A program made the translations under genes and the position numbers. Below, piece after piece: positions 26,853 through 35,158 of a stretch of DNA of 64,000 nucleotides; the stretch's first letter is position 1; the number at the start of each line of letters is the position of its first letter. Location of the stretch: the NCBI RefSeq assembly GCF_001613105.1, contig NZ_BDBS01000010.1:124001-188000 (forward strand). The letters are read 5' to 3'. The notes below the pieces were generated by a model. It saw only the letters and a program-made list of their open reading frames with translations, did not search any database and had not been told where the DNA came from. The stretch comes from Nocardia pseudobrasiliensis NBRC 108224 (GTDB lineage: Bacteria > Actinomycetota > Actinomycetes > Mycobacteriales > Mycobacteriaceae).

Positions 26853-29099
26853 GTGAGTTTCGAAGCTGTGCTGGGGGAACTCGCGGCGGAGGTGGCCGCT
26901 CCCATCTGCGCAGGATACGCGGTCGGTCCGGATGGGCGCCGGGTCGCGGTGGTGGAGTGGGTGGCGTACCCCCCGCGGCCGAAGTTCCCCGTGCTGCTCT
27001 TGGGCTACGGTCCGTTCGTCTATGACGCCACGCGGTGCGTGATCGCCCGGCTGGCTCCGCGTGCCGGTCGGGTGGCGGTGTACGACACAGCTGGCGGCGG
27101 ACTGCTGGCCAGCTGGCCGGGATGGGTTGTGGGAGCGCCGGTGTGGAGCCAGGACGGTCGGTTCCTGGCAGGGCTCACGCCCTCCGACGAAGGCAATGGG
27201 CACGGCGTGTGGGTACTGGACGTGGCGTCCGGTGCGCACTGGGTTGTGCCAGAGCTACTGGTCAGCTGGTCGCTACTGGGCGCTGCAGGCAATCACGCGG
27301 AGATGGGAGGATCGCCGCTGTGGTGGACCTGTGATGGGCACCTCCTGGTCGCGCGGGAATCGGTCGACCGCAGCGCCATTGATCCGCGCGACGATATCGT
27401 CGCCGAGCCCGAATGGGACGATCCGCCTTCTCCGCGGCCGGAGGGCGGAGAGGAGCCCGCCTACCATCATGATCTGGTAGCGATTGGCGCAGCCGCCCGG
27501 GTCGACCTGGTAGTCGTCGATCCGGGGACAGCGGGAGTGGTCTCAGTTCTGCGCGAGGGATGTGTGGTGGCCGACTGCCAACTCGAGCCCGGCGGGGATC
27601 GTGTGCTGGTGGCTGTGGGCGATCCGCCGGGTGATGTGGCGGATCTGCTGTCCGAGGGCACTACCCGGTATGAGATCCACTGTCCGGGAGGATCGGAGCC
27701 GATCCGGCCGCTGGGCAGATGGCCTGTTGGCGCGGTGCGCTGGCAACCGGGTCCACGTGGCGACGTGATGGTGGCGGAGCGGGGCGATGAGGGGATGGTG
27801 TTCCGCTCGCTCGCAGATGATGCCGCGAGAGGACGGATTCGCATTGCGGCTCCGGTCGCTGCGTGGCTTCCGACTCGGTCGGGAGGTGTTCTCGCGGTCA
27901 CCGAACCCCTGATGAGTGCGGCCGGGGCGGACCGTGATGGCGGTCGGCAACTGCTCATCGCTGATCGTGCCGGGAGCGCCCGGGTGGTTCGGTTCCTCGA
28001 CGATGCCCAGGTCCGGGCCGCGCGGGGACCGTGCCGAATACGGATCGTGCCGACCGACGGGGATTCGGTGGTCGGGGTCGACGGGCTCGGCACTCCGGGC
28101 GAGCGGCTGATCGCGCTGGCCGAGGACGGGCGATCGGAGCCGCCGCGTTGCGTACCCGACGCGGATGCGGCCCCCGGACGAGTGGCCTTCCTCACCGACC
28201 GGTTCACGCTCATCGAACGACGCGAGGCAGGGGCTTGGTCTCTCGAACGCCGGGCCCGCGGCGAGCACGGCATGGCCACGACTGCCGTGCACCGCCTCGC
28301 GGCCCCGAAGCCGTCTCACGCGCGACGGCGAGCAGGTGAGACGGGTGGGCGGTTGAACCCGTGGACTGCTTACCAGGTGTATGACCCGCCCCCGGCGGAA
28401 GCCCATAGTCGCAGCCGACCCGCCGTGCTGGTGGAGCTGTGCATGGTCCCGCCGCAGAGCCCGCTGCCAGAACCGACGAGGCCGGTGGACTCGACGCCAC
28501 CGTTGACTCGAGCGCAGCTGGGCTCCGGGAACGCGGTGGCCGGCCTGTATGTCCGGTTGCCGGGCGGCGGGTCGGTGAGCTTTGCCGATATTCGTACTCG
28601 GCTCACAACTGCGGTGAGCGACCTGCGCGCGGCACTGGCCACGAGCGGGCGGGTGGATGTCGGGCGCATGGCGCTGGTCGGTCACAGTTTTGGCGCGGCG
28701 TGCGCGGGCGTAGTCCTGGCGCACTCCTCCGGGGTCTTCCGATGCGCGATCCTGCGCGCGGGCGCCTACAACCGCACTCTGACACCGCGCGGTTTCCACG
28801 ACGAACTCCGAGACCTGTGGCATGCCCGCGACGTCTACGACGGCTTCACCCTGGCCTATCACGCCAGGAACATCGACTGCCCGGTACTCATCCTGCAGGG
28901 CAGCGCCGACGCCAACGGCGTCACCGACGCCCTGCAGGCCTGGACGTTCTACGACACGCTGCTGGCCGCGGGCGGACACGCCCGCCTCGTCCTGCTCTAC
29001 AACGAGGGTCACTCCTTCACCACCCGCGAAGGCGTACTCACTGCGGCCCGCGAGGAACTGACTTGGATGACTCGCTGGACCAGCCCTACCACTTGCTAA
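26853..29099 (+). CDS. S9-family prolyl oligopeptidase-like serine peptidase
   Basis: About 748 residues from a GTG at 26853 with AGGGG 7 nt upstream; an ATG at 26838 would add five residues. The N-terminal two-thirds is a beta-propeller-like region; the C-terminal alpha/beta-hydrolase domain shows the triad Ser612 (GHSFGA), Asp686 (QGSADAN) and His720 (NEGHSF) with the spacing of the S9 family. No signal peptide, so cytoplasmic. First gene of a same-strand cluster with the B2-like gene 16 nt behind. Family knowledge: S9 enzymes process class III lanthipeptide leaders and open lasso peptides. I infer it processes the peptide made here, possibly after the Pro-Pro-Pro of the precursor. A 14-bp palindrome lies at 26819-26832. 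Confidence 0.85.
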   Translation: MSFEAVLGELAAEVAAPICAGYAVGPDGRRVAVVEWVAYPPRPKFPVLLLGYGPFVYDATRCVIARLAPRAGRVAVYDTAGGGLLASWPGWVVGAPVWSQDGRFLAGLTPSDEGNGHGVWVLDVASGAHWVVPELLVSWSLLGAAGNHAEMGGSPLWWTCDGHLLVARESVDRSAIDPRDDIVAEPEWDDPPSPRPEGGEEPAYHHDLVAIGAAARVDLVVVDPGTAGVVSVLREGCVVADCQLEPGGDRVLVAVGDPPGDVADLLSEGTTRYEIHCPGGSEPIRPLGRWPVGAVRWQPGPRGDVMVAERGDEGMVFRSLADDAARGRIRIAAPVAAWLPTRSGGVLAVTEPLMSAAGADRDGGRQLLIADRAGSARVVRFLDDAQVRAARGPCRIRIVPTDGDSVVGVDGLGTPGERLIALAEDGRSEPPRCVPDADAAPGRVAFLTDRFTLIERREAGAWSLERRARGEHGMATTAVHRLAAPKPSHARRRAGETGGRLNPWTAYQVYDPPPAEAHSRSRPAVLVELCMVPPQSPLPEPTRPVDSTPPLTRAQLGSGNAVAGLYVRLPGGGSVSFADIRTRLTTAVSDLRAALATSGRVDVGRMALVGHSFGAACAGVVLAHSSGVFRCAILRAGAYNRTLTPRGFHDELRDLWHARDVYDGFTLAYHARNIDCPVLILQGSADANGVTDALQAWTFYDTLLAAGGHARLVLLYNEGHSFTTREGVLTAAREELTWMTRWTSPTTC

Positions 29100-29115
29100 T
29101 CGAGGAGCCTGGCCA

Positions 29116-29544
29116 ATGCCACACATACTGGATCTCATCGCCGCCGCCCGGCGCGGCCGCCGTGCAGTGCGCGCAGCCCGCAAATCCGGCTACCACAGCG
29201 AGATCGCTCGTGTGGCGGGCAGCGCACCCGTGGGCGGCCAGGTGTGCACCCGTCCCGCCCACGACGACGTGCGGCCGCTGCGGGCCCTGTGGCGGATAAC
29301 TACGCTCAACCGCAAAGCCGACCAAGAGCCGATCTACCTCACCGCCGCGCTGCTCGCGCATGGCCGCGACACCGTGCTGACCATCGGCCGAGAGTCCGCC
29401 CCGCCTGGACGCGAGGCCCACCACCTGCTGTGGGTCAGCGTCGATGGCGAGGTCGTCTCCACTGGCCTGCCTGTCGCCGAGTTGTGCGTCCCGCTGGCGA
29501 CCCTGCCGCCGCGACACGGCCCCGAGTCCTCCCGCACGATATGA
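29116..29544 (+). CDS. Lasso-peptide B2-like protein (transglutaminase-like fold), active-site Cys not seen
   Basis: Protein of 142 residues, ATG 29116 with GAGGAG upstream. The pattern RALWRITTLNRKADQEPIYL then LLAHGRDTVLTIGRE then AHHLLWVSVDGEVVSTGLP follows the order of lasso B2 leader peptidases: Cys-Leu helix, GxxxxLxIGV strand, then AHAWVE-type His. Here the position of the nucleophile Cys is Tyr (PIYL), while the His (AHHLLW) is kept. Two other Cys (GGQVC, AELC) are elsewhere. It may be a dead or repurposed protease, with leader cleavage done by the S9 enzyme. Assignment rests on pattern and context; a search is needed to settle it. Confidence 0.65.
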   Translation: MPHILDLIAAARRGRRAVRAARKSGYHSEIARVAGSAPVGGQVCTRPAHDDVRPLRALWRITTLNRKADQEPIYLTAALLAHGRDTVLTIGRESAPPGREAHHLLWVSVDGEVVSTGLPVAELCVPLATLPPRHGPESSRTI

Positions 29545-29633
29545 CGCGATGGCGAACAAATCTCTCGGCCAGAAAATGATCTAACACCACACCCAATTGC
29601 AAAAAACGCAATCGGAAGAAAGCTCCGGCGCCG

Positions 29634-29662
29634 TTGACCGGCATTCCGAGAACTGAGAGAAT
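29634..29662 (+). promoter_or_regulatory. Possible promoter before the precursor gene
   Basis: TTGACC (29634-29639), 17 nt, then GAGAAT (29657-29662) resembles a sigma-70-type promoter about 90 nt before the precursor ATG. The 208-nt gap after the B2-like gene is AT-richer than its surroundings, which supports a separate promoter. Prediction only. Confidence 0.3.
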
Positions 29663-29752
29663 TACCTTCTGGGCCAGCTGAAGAAAACCGGACGGAATAG
29701 TTTCTCCGCGATCTGGCGAACTATTTGTCAAAGGCGATAAGAGGATTGCAAC

Positions 29753-29980
29753 ATGTCATCACTTCTGCGGCGCTCGGTTGCCCTGACCGGCGCCCATGCC
29801 CGCGCGGCCACCGCCTCGGTGATCGGATATCAACCGCCACCCCGAGAGGAATGTAGTGGGAAATGTATCGGGCTCCACACGCAAGAAGGCACATGTCAAC
29901 CGTTGCTCGGTAACCCGCTGTGCAACCCGGCGACGAACTGCAACGGTTTGACCTGCGTTTGCTGCCCGGGCCCGATTTGA
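29753..29980 (+). CDS. Cysteine-rich RiPP precursor peptide (candidate)
   Basis: Small gene of 75 residues; ATG 29753 with AGAGGA 7 nt upstream. Residues 1-25 are a basic/Ala-rich leader-like part (MSSLLRRSVALTG...). Tyr26-Gln-Pro-Pro-Pro (26-30) resembles the YxxP motif that PqqD-like domains bind in lasso leaders. From residue 34 on there are eight Cys (34, 38, 48, 57, 63, 68, 70, 71) in a Gly/Asn/Pro-rich core ending PGPI. Codon use is AT-richer than neighbours. A strong hairpin follows 6 nt after the stop. It lies inside a set of modification and export genes. I find no match to a named family; role as precursor is inferred from size, composition and place. Confidence 0.75.
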   Translation: MSSLLRRSVALTGAHARAATASVIGYQPPPREECSGKCIGLHTQEGTCQPLLGNPLCNPATNCNGLTCVCCPGPI

Positions 29981-29986
29981 GACACT

Positions 29987-30023
29987 GCCCCGGCGGGTCG
30001 AGTCACGCTTGGCCCGCCGGGGC
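29987..30023 (+). terminator. Hairpin directly after the precursor gene
   Basis: Perfect 11-bp stem GCCCCGGCGGG/CCCGCCGGGGC with a 15-nt loop, starting 6 nt after the precursor stop. Without a T-run it is more likely a partial terminator or RNA stabiliser that keeps precursor RNA above the downstream enzyme genes, as in many peptide operons. Confidence 0.65.
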
Positions 30024-30232
30024 TGCCCGCATTCGGGAACTCGGGTGACGAAGGTCGCCCGAACCATCATTCGCGATATCGCGATGCGCGTTTCACGAAA
30101 AGGGCCTTTCTGCACGTTCATTGAATATATTTCATCCTATTTCTATTTCAGCCCTTTCCGGCGGATTCGAGATAATGGTTTCGAGTCGTCGTATGGGCCC
30201 GTCGGATATTTGGGGCGGTAGAGCGGAGCGGA

Positions 30233-31636
30233 ATGAAGCAGGGGCGATCTGTCATCGACGTTGTCCGAGCCGACGGTCCGATATCGGTCCAGGTCGGGCC
30301 CGCGGAGTGGTTTGTACGCCGAGGTGAGCACACCAGCCTGTCACCGGCGGGCGGTGTCGTGTACTGGCGGCGCGGCGCAGAGACGACGCTGGAATTTACC
30401 GAGACGCTGGAGCAGTTCTGTTTCGCTCCGCGGCTGGACGAGGTTGACGTGGCGTGGCTGCTCGCTGCCGCGTTGGGTGCGCAACGTCCGCTGGGGCGCA
30501 CCCATCTGCGAGGTGTCGGGCGGGTGCCCGCCCCGGGGACGGGCTGGTTCTCTGCCGACGGGGTGATCCTGCGCGCTGACATCGCAAGCCTCAACGCTCT
30601 GATACGGCCGGTCGAGGCATCCTCGGCCGTGGACCGGTTGCGGGAGCTGATCCGAGATCTGCCCGAATGGGATGGCCCGCACCCGGCGATGCTGGCCGAT
30701 GGCGGCCCGGGTTCGCGATTCATCCTCGCGCAGCGGCCGCAGATCGGGCGGATCACCGTCGACGACCACACCGGCGAAGTCACCGTGGACGGACAAAGGG
30801 CTTGGTCTGTCGAGACGCTCATGGCGGACCTGCCGCCGGTGTGGCCGATGCTGTGGGACCGGCATCTCCCCGCAGCCCTGGCAGTGGTGGCGGCCGCCCG
30901 CGCGGGCGTGGCCACCGTAGTGACCGGCCACGACCTGCGCCGACTGCTCTCCGCGCACCCGGACGAACTGGCCGCCTTGAAGCCCGGGCGGTGGACCGGT
31001 GAGCTGCCCCTGGCGTTCGAAACCCGGCGCCCGCCTTACCGGCGTGCTCGTCACAAGGCCCGCACTGCTCCGAGCGAACAGCAGCATCCAGGTATGTGGA
31101 CCTGGCTGACCAGCGAGGGCGCCGAGCGGGTGCACGCGGTGGACACGGCCGGCCAAGCCACCTGGCTGAGGTGGACCGGCGACGCGGCCCCGTGGATCGG
31201 CGAACTGCTCACAGCGTGGGCGGATCCGGGCCTTGCGTGGTTGCGCGAGACCGCGCGGAGGGTGGATGTGCGGCTGGTCATCCCGGCCTGGTTGCCGGAG
31301 ATTCTCGCAGCTCTGCAAGCCGTGCCGATGTCGGCACGCGCTCGTGTACAGCACGGGCTGATCAGCAACGGCCCACTGCTGAACCCTCCCGACGACCCAC
31401 CTCACCCCGCCACAGACGGCCGACGTCGAACCCGCGCGGCGGCGGCCGCGTGGGCGTCCGGCGACACCGGAGCCCGGTCTCTCGATCGACTTGCCAAGGG
31501 CACCTTGGTCGATACCCGGATGCTCGACGGCGAGCAGATCCGCCGCGTCACCGAGGACCCGTTCACTCGCACCCAGCACGCGCTCGCGCTGCGGCGGTTG
31601 TGCGCTCTCGACTTCTGGCTGGAGGGGCTGCAATGA
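30233..31636 (+). CDS. Lasso-cyclase-like asparagine synthetase homolog with degenerate PP-loop
   Basis: Protein of 467 residues. The early segment GRTHLRGVGRVPAPGTGWF, followed by AVDRLRELI, matches the linker before the ATP-pyrophosphatase domain of asparagine synthetases and lasso cyclases (usually R..xGVxRVPPGH). The PP-loop SGGxDSS expected next appears as ADGGPGSRF, lacking the Asp-Ser pair, and the later TGDGGDE block appears as TGHDLRRLL. The end (RRLCALDFWLEG) fits lasso cyclases. So the fold is suggested, but normal ATP chemistry is doubtful. Its stop overlaps the next ATG (ATGA). Substrate would be the cysteine-rich precursor. Alternative: a fast-diverging active cyclase with an altered loop. 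Confidence 0.6.
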   Translation: MKQGRSVIDVVRADGPISVQVGPAEWFVRRGEHTSLSPAGGVVYWRRGAETTLEFTETLEQFCFAPRLDEVDVAWLLAAALGAQRPLGRTHLRGVGRVPAPGTGWFSADGVILRADIASLNALIRPVEASSAVDRLRELIRDLPEWDGPHPAMLADGGPGSRFILAQRPQIGRITVDDHTGEVTVDGQRAWSVETLMADLPPVWPMLWDRHLPAALAVVAAARAGVATVVTGHDLRRLLSAHPDELAALKPGRWTGELPLAFETRRPPYRRARHKARTAPSEQQHPGMWTWLTSEGAERVHAVDTAGQATWLRWTGDAAPWIGELLTAWADPGLAWLRETARRVDVRLVIPAWLPEILAALQAVPMSARARVQHGLISNGPLLNPPDDPPHPATDGRRRTRAAAAAWASGDTGARSLDRLAKGTLVDTRMLDGEQIRRVTEDPFTRTQHALALRRLCALDFWLEGLQ

Positions 31637-31926
31637 GCGAGACGCAGCTGTGGCTGATGGCCGAGCACAGTCACCTGGCGACTCTGCCTTTCGGTGGGCA
31701 TGTGCTGGTAGACCTGTCCGACCTCACCTGCCACGAGCTCAGCGACGAGGCAGTCACCCTGCTCACCTCCGGTCGGCTTCCCGTGACCGCGGGCGAGGAA
31801 GACCTGGAGTTCGTAGCCCATTGCTGGGCCGCAGGCTGGATTCGCCCTGCCACAGACACCCATGGGGGCGCGGATTTCCCCTCGGGATCGACCCCGTCAT
31901 CGAGCGTGGAAGGACAGCAACTGTGA
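31633..31926 (+). CDS. PqqD-like RiPP recognition element (lasso B1-like)
   Basis: Protein of 97 residues. GGHVLVDLSDLTCHELSDEA followed by VTLLTSG and DLEFVAHCWAAGWIRPA has the strand-turn-strand-helices pattern of PqqD/lasso B1 domains, which bind leader peptides and deliver them to partner enzymes. It overlaps both neighbours (ATGA before, GTGA after), placing it in one coupled operon with the cyclase-like and MauE-like genes. The ~25-residue Ser/Pro-rich tail is probably disordered. It is the expected reader of the YQPP motif in the precursor. Confidence 0.65.
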   Translation: MSETQLWLMAEHSHLATLPFGGHVLVDLSDLTCHELSDEAVTLLTSGRLPVTAGEEDLEFVAHCWAAGWIRPATDTHGGADFPSGSTPSSSVEGQQL

Positions 31927-32777
31927 ACCTCGCCGTTTCGTTACTGCTGGTGGCGTTGGCCGCGGTCCTGCTGGGCGCTGCCGCGGCGAAGACGTTCGCC
32001 GCGTGGCGGGGGCGTTTGACCTGGCCCGACCCCACACTGGCCGGAGTGCCGATCCCGTCGGGCGTGGTCATCGTCGTGGAAGCGGTCGCTGCGGGCAGCG
32101 TGGTTGCCGTGCCCGCGCCGAGATCGGCTGCCGCTGTGCTGGCCGTGGCGTACGCGGTGCTGTCGTTCGCGGCGATCCGGCTGCGCGGGCGTACCTGCGC
32201 GTGTTTCGGGGTGAGTTCGTCGGTGGTGGGACCGGGTCATATCGCCGGAACCGCCGCCGCATGCCTCGCCGCATGCGTGATCGCCGTGGCTGCTCCCGGC
32301 TGGGGTCTGCCGGTGGGTGTGCGGGCCGCCACCCTGGTGGTGATCGCCGCAGCCGCGGTGATCGGCCCGGTCATCCGAAATTCACGGCGGACAGCGCGAG
32401 CGCGGGCCGCGGAGGCTGCGGCGGTCGATCCCGCGCGACTGGTCTCCGCAACCGGGATAGTCGTGCTGACCCAAGCGGAATGCCCCCGCTGCGCTGCGCT
32501 GCACGTGCTACTCGACGGGATGATCGACGATCGGTTGATCCAATTCATCGATCACGATGCCGACGCCGACCTGCCGGAGCACATCGTGTCGGGTCGGCAC
32601 TCCTGGGCCGACTACGTGGCCGCTCACCGGGAGCTGGCTCGAGACGCGTTCCCGTGTGCGGTGGCCGTCGATCCCGCAGGTCGGCCCGTGGGCCGACCCC
32701 GGTGGGGGATTCTCCATATCACCCGATTGGTGGAGACATATTTGCAGGCCCGCACCCTGCAGCCCGTCTCACGATGA
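31923..32777 (+). CDS. MauE/DoxX-like membrane protein fused to a thioredoxin-like domain
   Basis: 284 residues from a GTG at 31923. Residues 1-155 contain four hydrophobic segments and the CACFG motif (Cys92, Cys94) between the second pair, a hallmark of MauE-like proteins. Residues ~180-284 form a thioredoxin-like domain with Cys187-Pro-Arg-Cys190. MauE helps disulfide formation in methylamine dehydrogenase; a fused redox domain beside an eight-Cys peptide suggests disulfide formation or shuffling in that peptide. This role is inference. Embedded in the RiPP operon and followed after 18 nt by the ABC exporter. Confidence 0.75.
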   Translation: MNLAVSLLLVALAAVLLGAAAAKTFAAWRGRLTWPDPTLAGVPIPSGVVIVVEAVAAGSVVAVPAPRSAAAVLAVAYAVLSFAAIRLRGRTCACFGVSSSVVGPGHIAGTAAACLAACVIAVAAPGWGLPVGVRAATLVVIAAAAVIGPVIRNSRRTARARAAEAAAVDPARLVSATGIVVLTQAECPRCAALHVLLDGMIDDRLIQFIDHDADADLPEHIVSGRHSWADYVAAHRELARDAFPCAVAVDPAGRPVGRPRWGILHITRLVETYLQARTLQPVSR

Positions 32778-32795
32778 ATCGGGAGCTGACGCGCC

Positions 32796-34637
32796 ATGGT
32801 TGATGATCAGGTGCGGCTGGTCAAGGCGCTGTACTCCGGGCCGGAACACCGGTTGCCGCTCGTCGAAACCGTTGGGGTCGTTGGATTTGCTTGGGGATTG
32901 GCACTCCAGGCAGACCGGGCGCGATTCGTGCTGGTCATCGTGCTGCAGCTCGTCCAGTCACTCGGCCTCGGCGCCGGACTACTGGCACTGCGCAGCGTTC
33001 TCGGCGGCGTGGTGTCCACGAACGGAGCGCTGCACCTGTCGACGGTAGCCAGCGGATTGATCACCATCGCGTTGATCAGCCTGGGTTCCACCACCATCGG
33101 ACTGATGTCCTCGACCTTGCGCCAAGTACTCGATCTGAAAACCAGCGCGCTGGCCAGCGACCGGGTAGCCCAGGCCGTGACAGCAGCCGACCTGCGGATG
33201 TTCGACGACAGCGCCTTCCACGACAGGGTAGATCAGGCGGTATGGGCGGCCCGGGACTACGCAGCCCACCTGACAACCCTGACGATCATGGTCGCGACCA
33301 CGGTGCTGCGGCTGCTGGGCGTGATCGCCGCGGTCGCACTCATGGCGTGGTGGCTGCTGCCGATGCTGCTGATCGCCGCGGCTCCGGCAATCCAGGTGGC
33401 GGTGCAACGCCAACGAGGAGACTTCTCCATGCGGCTCGAACTCATGGAGAACCGGCGGATGCTGGAATATCTACTGCGCCTGCTCACCGACCGGGACACC
33501 GCCAAGGAGGTCCGCGCCTTCGACCTGGCCGACCCGCTGCGGCAACGGATGGCCGCGCGCTATGCCATCGCCATCGACACCGAGCGACGCTTCACGCGCA
33601 CCTTCCTCTGGCGCGAGATCCGCGCCCGCCTCTTCGGCGCCCTCGTCCTGGTCGGCCTCGTCGCGGCCGTCCTCGCGCTCGCCGACACCGGCCACCTCAA
33701 CTCAGCGACCGCCATCACGACGCTCGGCGGCGCTTATCTGCTCTACGGGCAACTGAACGCGCTCACCGGCGCGTCCGGCGCCGTGGGCAGCCCCGTTCTG
33801 TTCGTCGGCGCCCTGCGAAGCTTCATCCGAATCCCATCCGCACCCGGCCGCTCCGTCCCCACCGAGAGCTCGTTCACCACCCTCACAGCCGACCACATCA
33901 CCTTCACCTACCCGGCCGCCGATACGCCTGTACTCCACGACGTCTGCATCGAGCTCCCCGCCGGACAAGTAATCGCCCTGGTGGGAGAGAACGGATCGGG
34001 CAAAACCACCCTCGCCAAAATCCTCACCGGGCTGTACCAACCCAGCGCCGGAACTCTGCTATGGGACGGCGAGCCGATCGACGACACGGCCCGGCTGCGT
34101 GCCGTGTCGACCGTGCTGTTCCAGGATTTCGTCCGCTACAAGCTCACCGGAGCCGAGAACATAGGCCTCGGACGCCCGGACCGCCTGGACAACCAACAAG
34201 CCATCCGAGAAGCCGCCACCACCGCCGGCGCACACGAGTTCCTGGCAGCACTGCCCAAGTCCTACCAAACCATCCTGTCCACCGAATTCAGCGACGGCGT
34301 CGACCTGTCCACCGGCCAATGGCAACGCGTCGCACTCGCCCGCGCCTACCTTCGCGACGCCCCGCTCGTCGTGCTCGACGAGCCCACCGCCGCGCTCGAC
34401 CCCAAAGCCGAAGCCGACCTTTTCACCCATATCCGCGGCCTCTACGCCGGACGCACCGTGCTCCTGATCACCCACCGCTTCGCCACAGTCCGCCACGCCG
34501 ATCAGATCCACGTCCTCGACCACGGTCGGATCACCGAGCACGGAACACATTCCGAACTCCTGGCCCACGAAGGCGCCTACGCCGACCTCTTCCGCACCCA
34601 AGCCGCCGCCTACCTCGACCCTGCCGTGAACCAGTAA
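32796..34637 (+). CDS. ABC transporter, fused permease/ATPase (peptide exporter)
   Basis: Half-transporter of 613 residues. Residues 1-330 hold about six membrane segments; the C-terminal ATPase has Walker A GENGSGKTT near residue 397, signature LSTGQWQR near 504 (second Gly-like position is Thr), Walker B LVVLDEPTAALDP and the ITHRFATV switch His. There is no N-terminal C39 peptidase domain, so cleavage must come from another protein. Last gene of the cluster and the likely exporter of its product, matching the D gene of lasso clusters. Confidence 0.88.
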   Translation: MVDDQVRLVKALYSGPEHRLPLVETVGVVGFAWGLALQADRARFVLVIVLQLVQSLGLGAGLLALRSVLGGVVSTNGALHLSTVASGLITIALISLGSTTIGLMSSTLRQVLDLKTSALASDRVAQAVTAADLRMFDDSAFHDRVDQAVWAARDYAAHLTTLTIMVATTVLRLLGVIAAVALMAWWLLPMLLIAAAPAIQVAVQRQRGDFSMRLELMENRRMLEYLLRLLTDRDTAKEVRAFDLADPLRQRMAARYAIAIDTERRFTRTFLWREIRARLFGALVLVGLVAAVLALADTGHLNSATAITTLGGAYLLYGQLNALTGASGAVGSPVLFVGALRSFIRIPSAPGRSVPTESSFTTLTADHITFTYPAADTPVLHDVCIELPAGQVIALVGENGSGKTTLAKILTGLYQPSAGTLLWDGEPIDDTARLRAVSTVLFQDFVRYKLTGAENIGLGRPDRLDNQQAIREAATTAGAHEFLAALPKSYQTILSTEFSDGVDLSTGQWQRVALARAYLRDAPLVVLDEPTAALDPKAEADLFTHIRGLYAGRTVLLITHRFATVRHADQIHVLDHGRITEHGTHSELLAHEGAYADLFRTQAAAYLDPAVNQ

Positions 34638-35158
34638 TAGCGGCTCGTGTTCGCAGGTCATCGGGGTGCTGGAAGCGTCGGAGTGAAAACCGATTGTCAC
34701 CGGCTATCCTCGCCGGCGGAGGGAATCGCCGCCGGAGGGCGCGGGGGGTGTTCCTGCCGACAGCCCGGGCACACCGGTGTGATCCGAGGGGCGCCTTGTG
34801 CGGGAGGGTGACGTGTTTCCTTCCCATTCCCCGCCGCGACCGGGCCGGTCACCGGCGGGGGTGCCAGTTGCGGCAGGCCGCCCTGCGTGTCCGGGGCCAG
34901 CCGCGGGCCGATGTGTCGGCACACGGGCACCGGTGCGGAATTGTCGCCGGGCTGTAGGACATTTGCCTGCATGATGGTGAATCCCGCGGTGCCGGTGGCA
35001 CAGGTGCTGGTCGGCCAGGCGCTCGGTCCCCGGTCGTGGACACACCGTGCTCAGGACGAATGATCGGCCCACCGATGGCATCCGCGAATCTCGCGGCGGG
35101 CCACCGAGATCCGAATTATCCGAAGATCTTGGTCAGCCAGCCGCATGTGGTGGCCCGG
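34638..35158. other. Non-coding stretch after the RiPP operon
   Basis: About 520 bp with no convincing gene. A hairpin CCGGCGG/CCGCCGG at 34713-34735 could end the operon. A 91-codon minus frame (34697-34972) is open but Pro-rich and unrecognised. Confidence 0.45.

Noticed and set aside
27543..29183. 546-codon ORF antisense to the S9 peptidase gene
   Set aside because: Shadow frame; composition is Arg/Ser/Pro-rich and the plus frame has a complete catalytic triad.
29753..31636. A classical lasso peptide cluster
   Set aside because: The core is too long and Cys-rich, no Gly1/Asp-Glu ring pattern is visible, the B2 Cys is missing and the cyclase PP-loop is altered; called lasso-like only.
34697..34972. 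91-codon minus-strand ORF after the RiPP operon
   Set aside because: Pro/Gly-rich, no ribosome site or family; the area has hairpins and looks non-coding.
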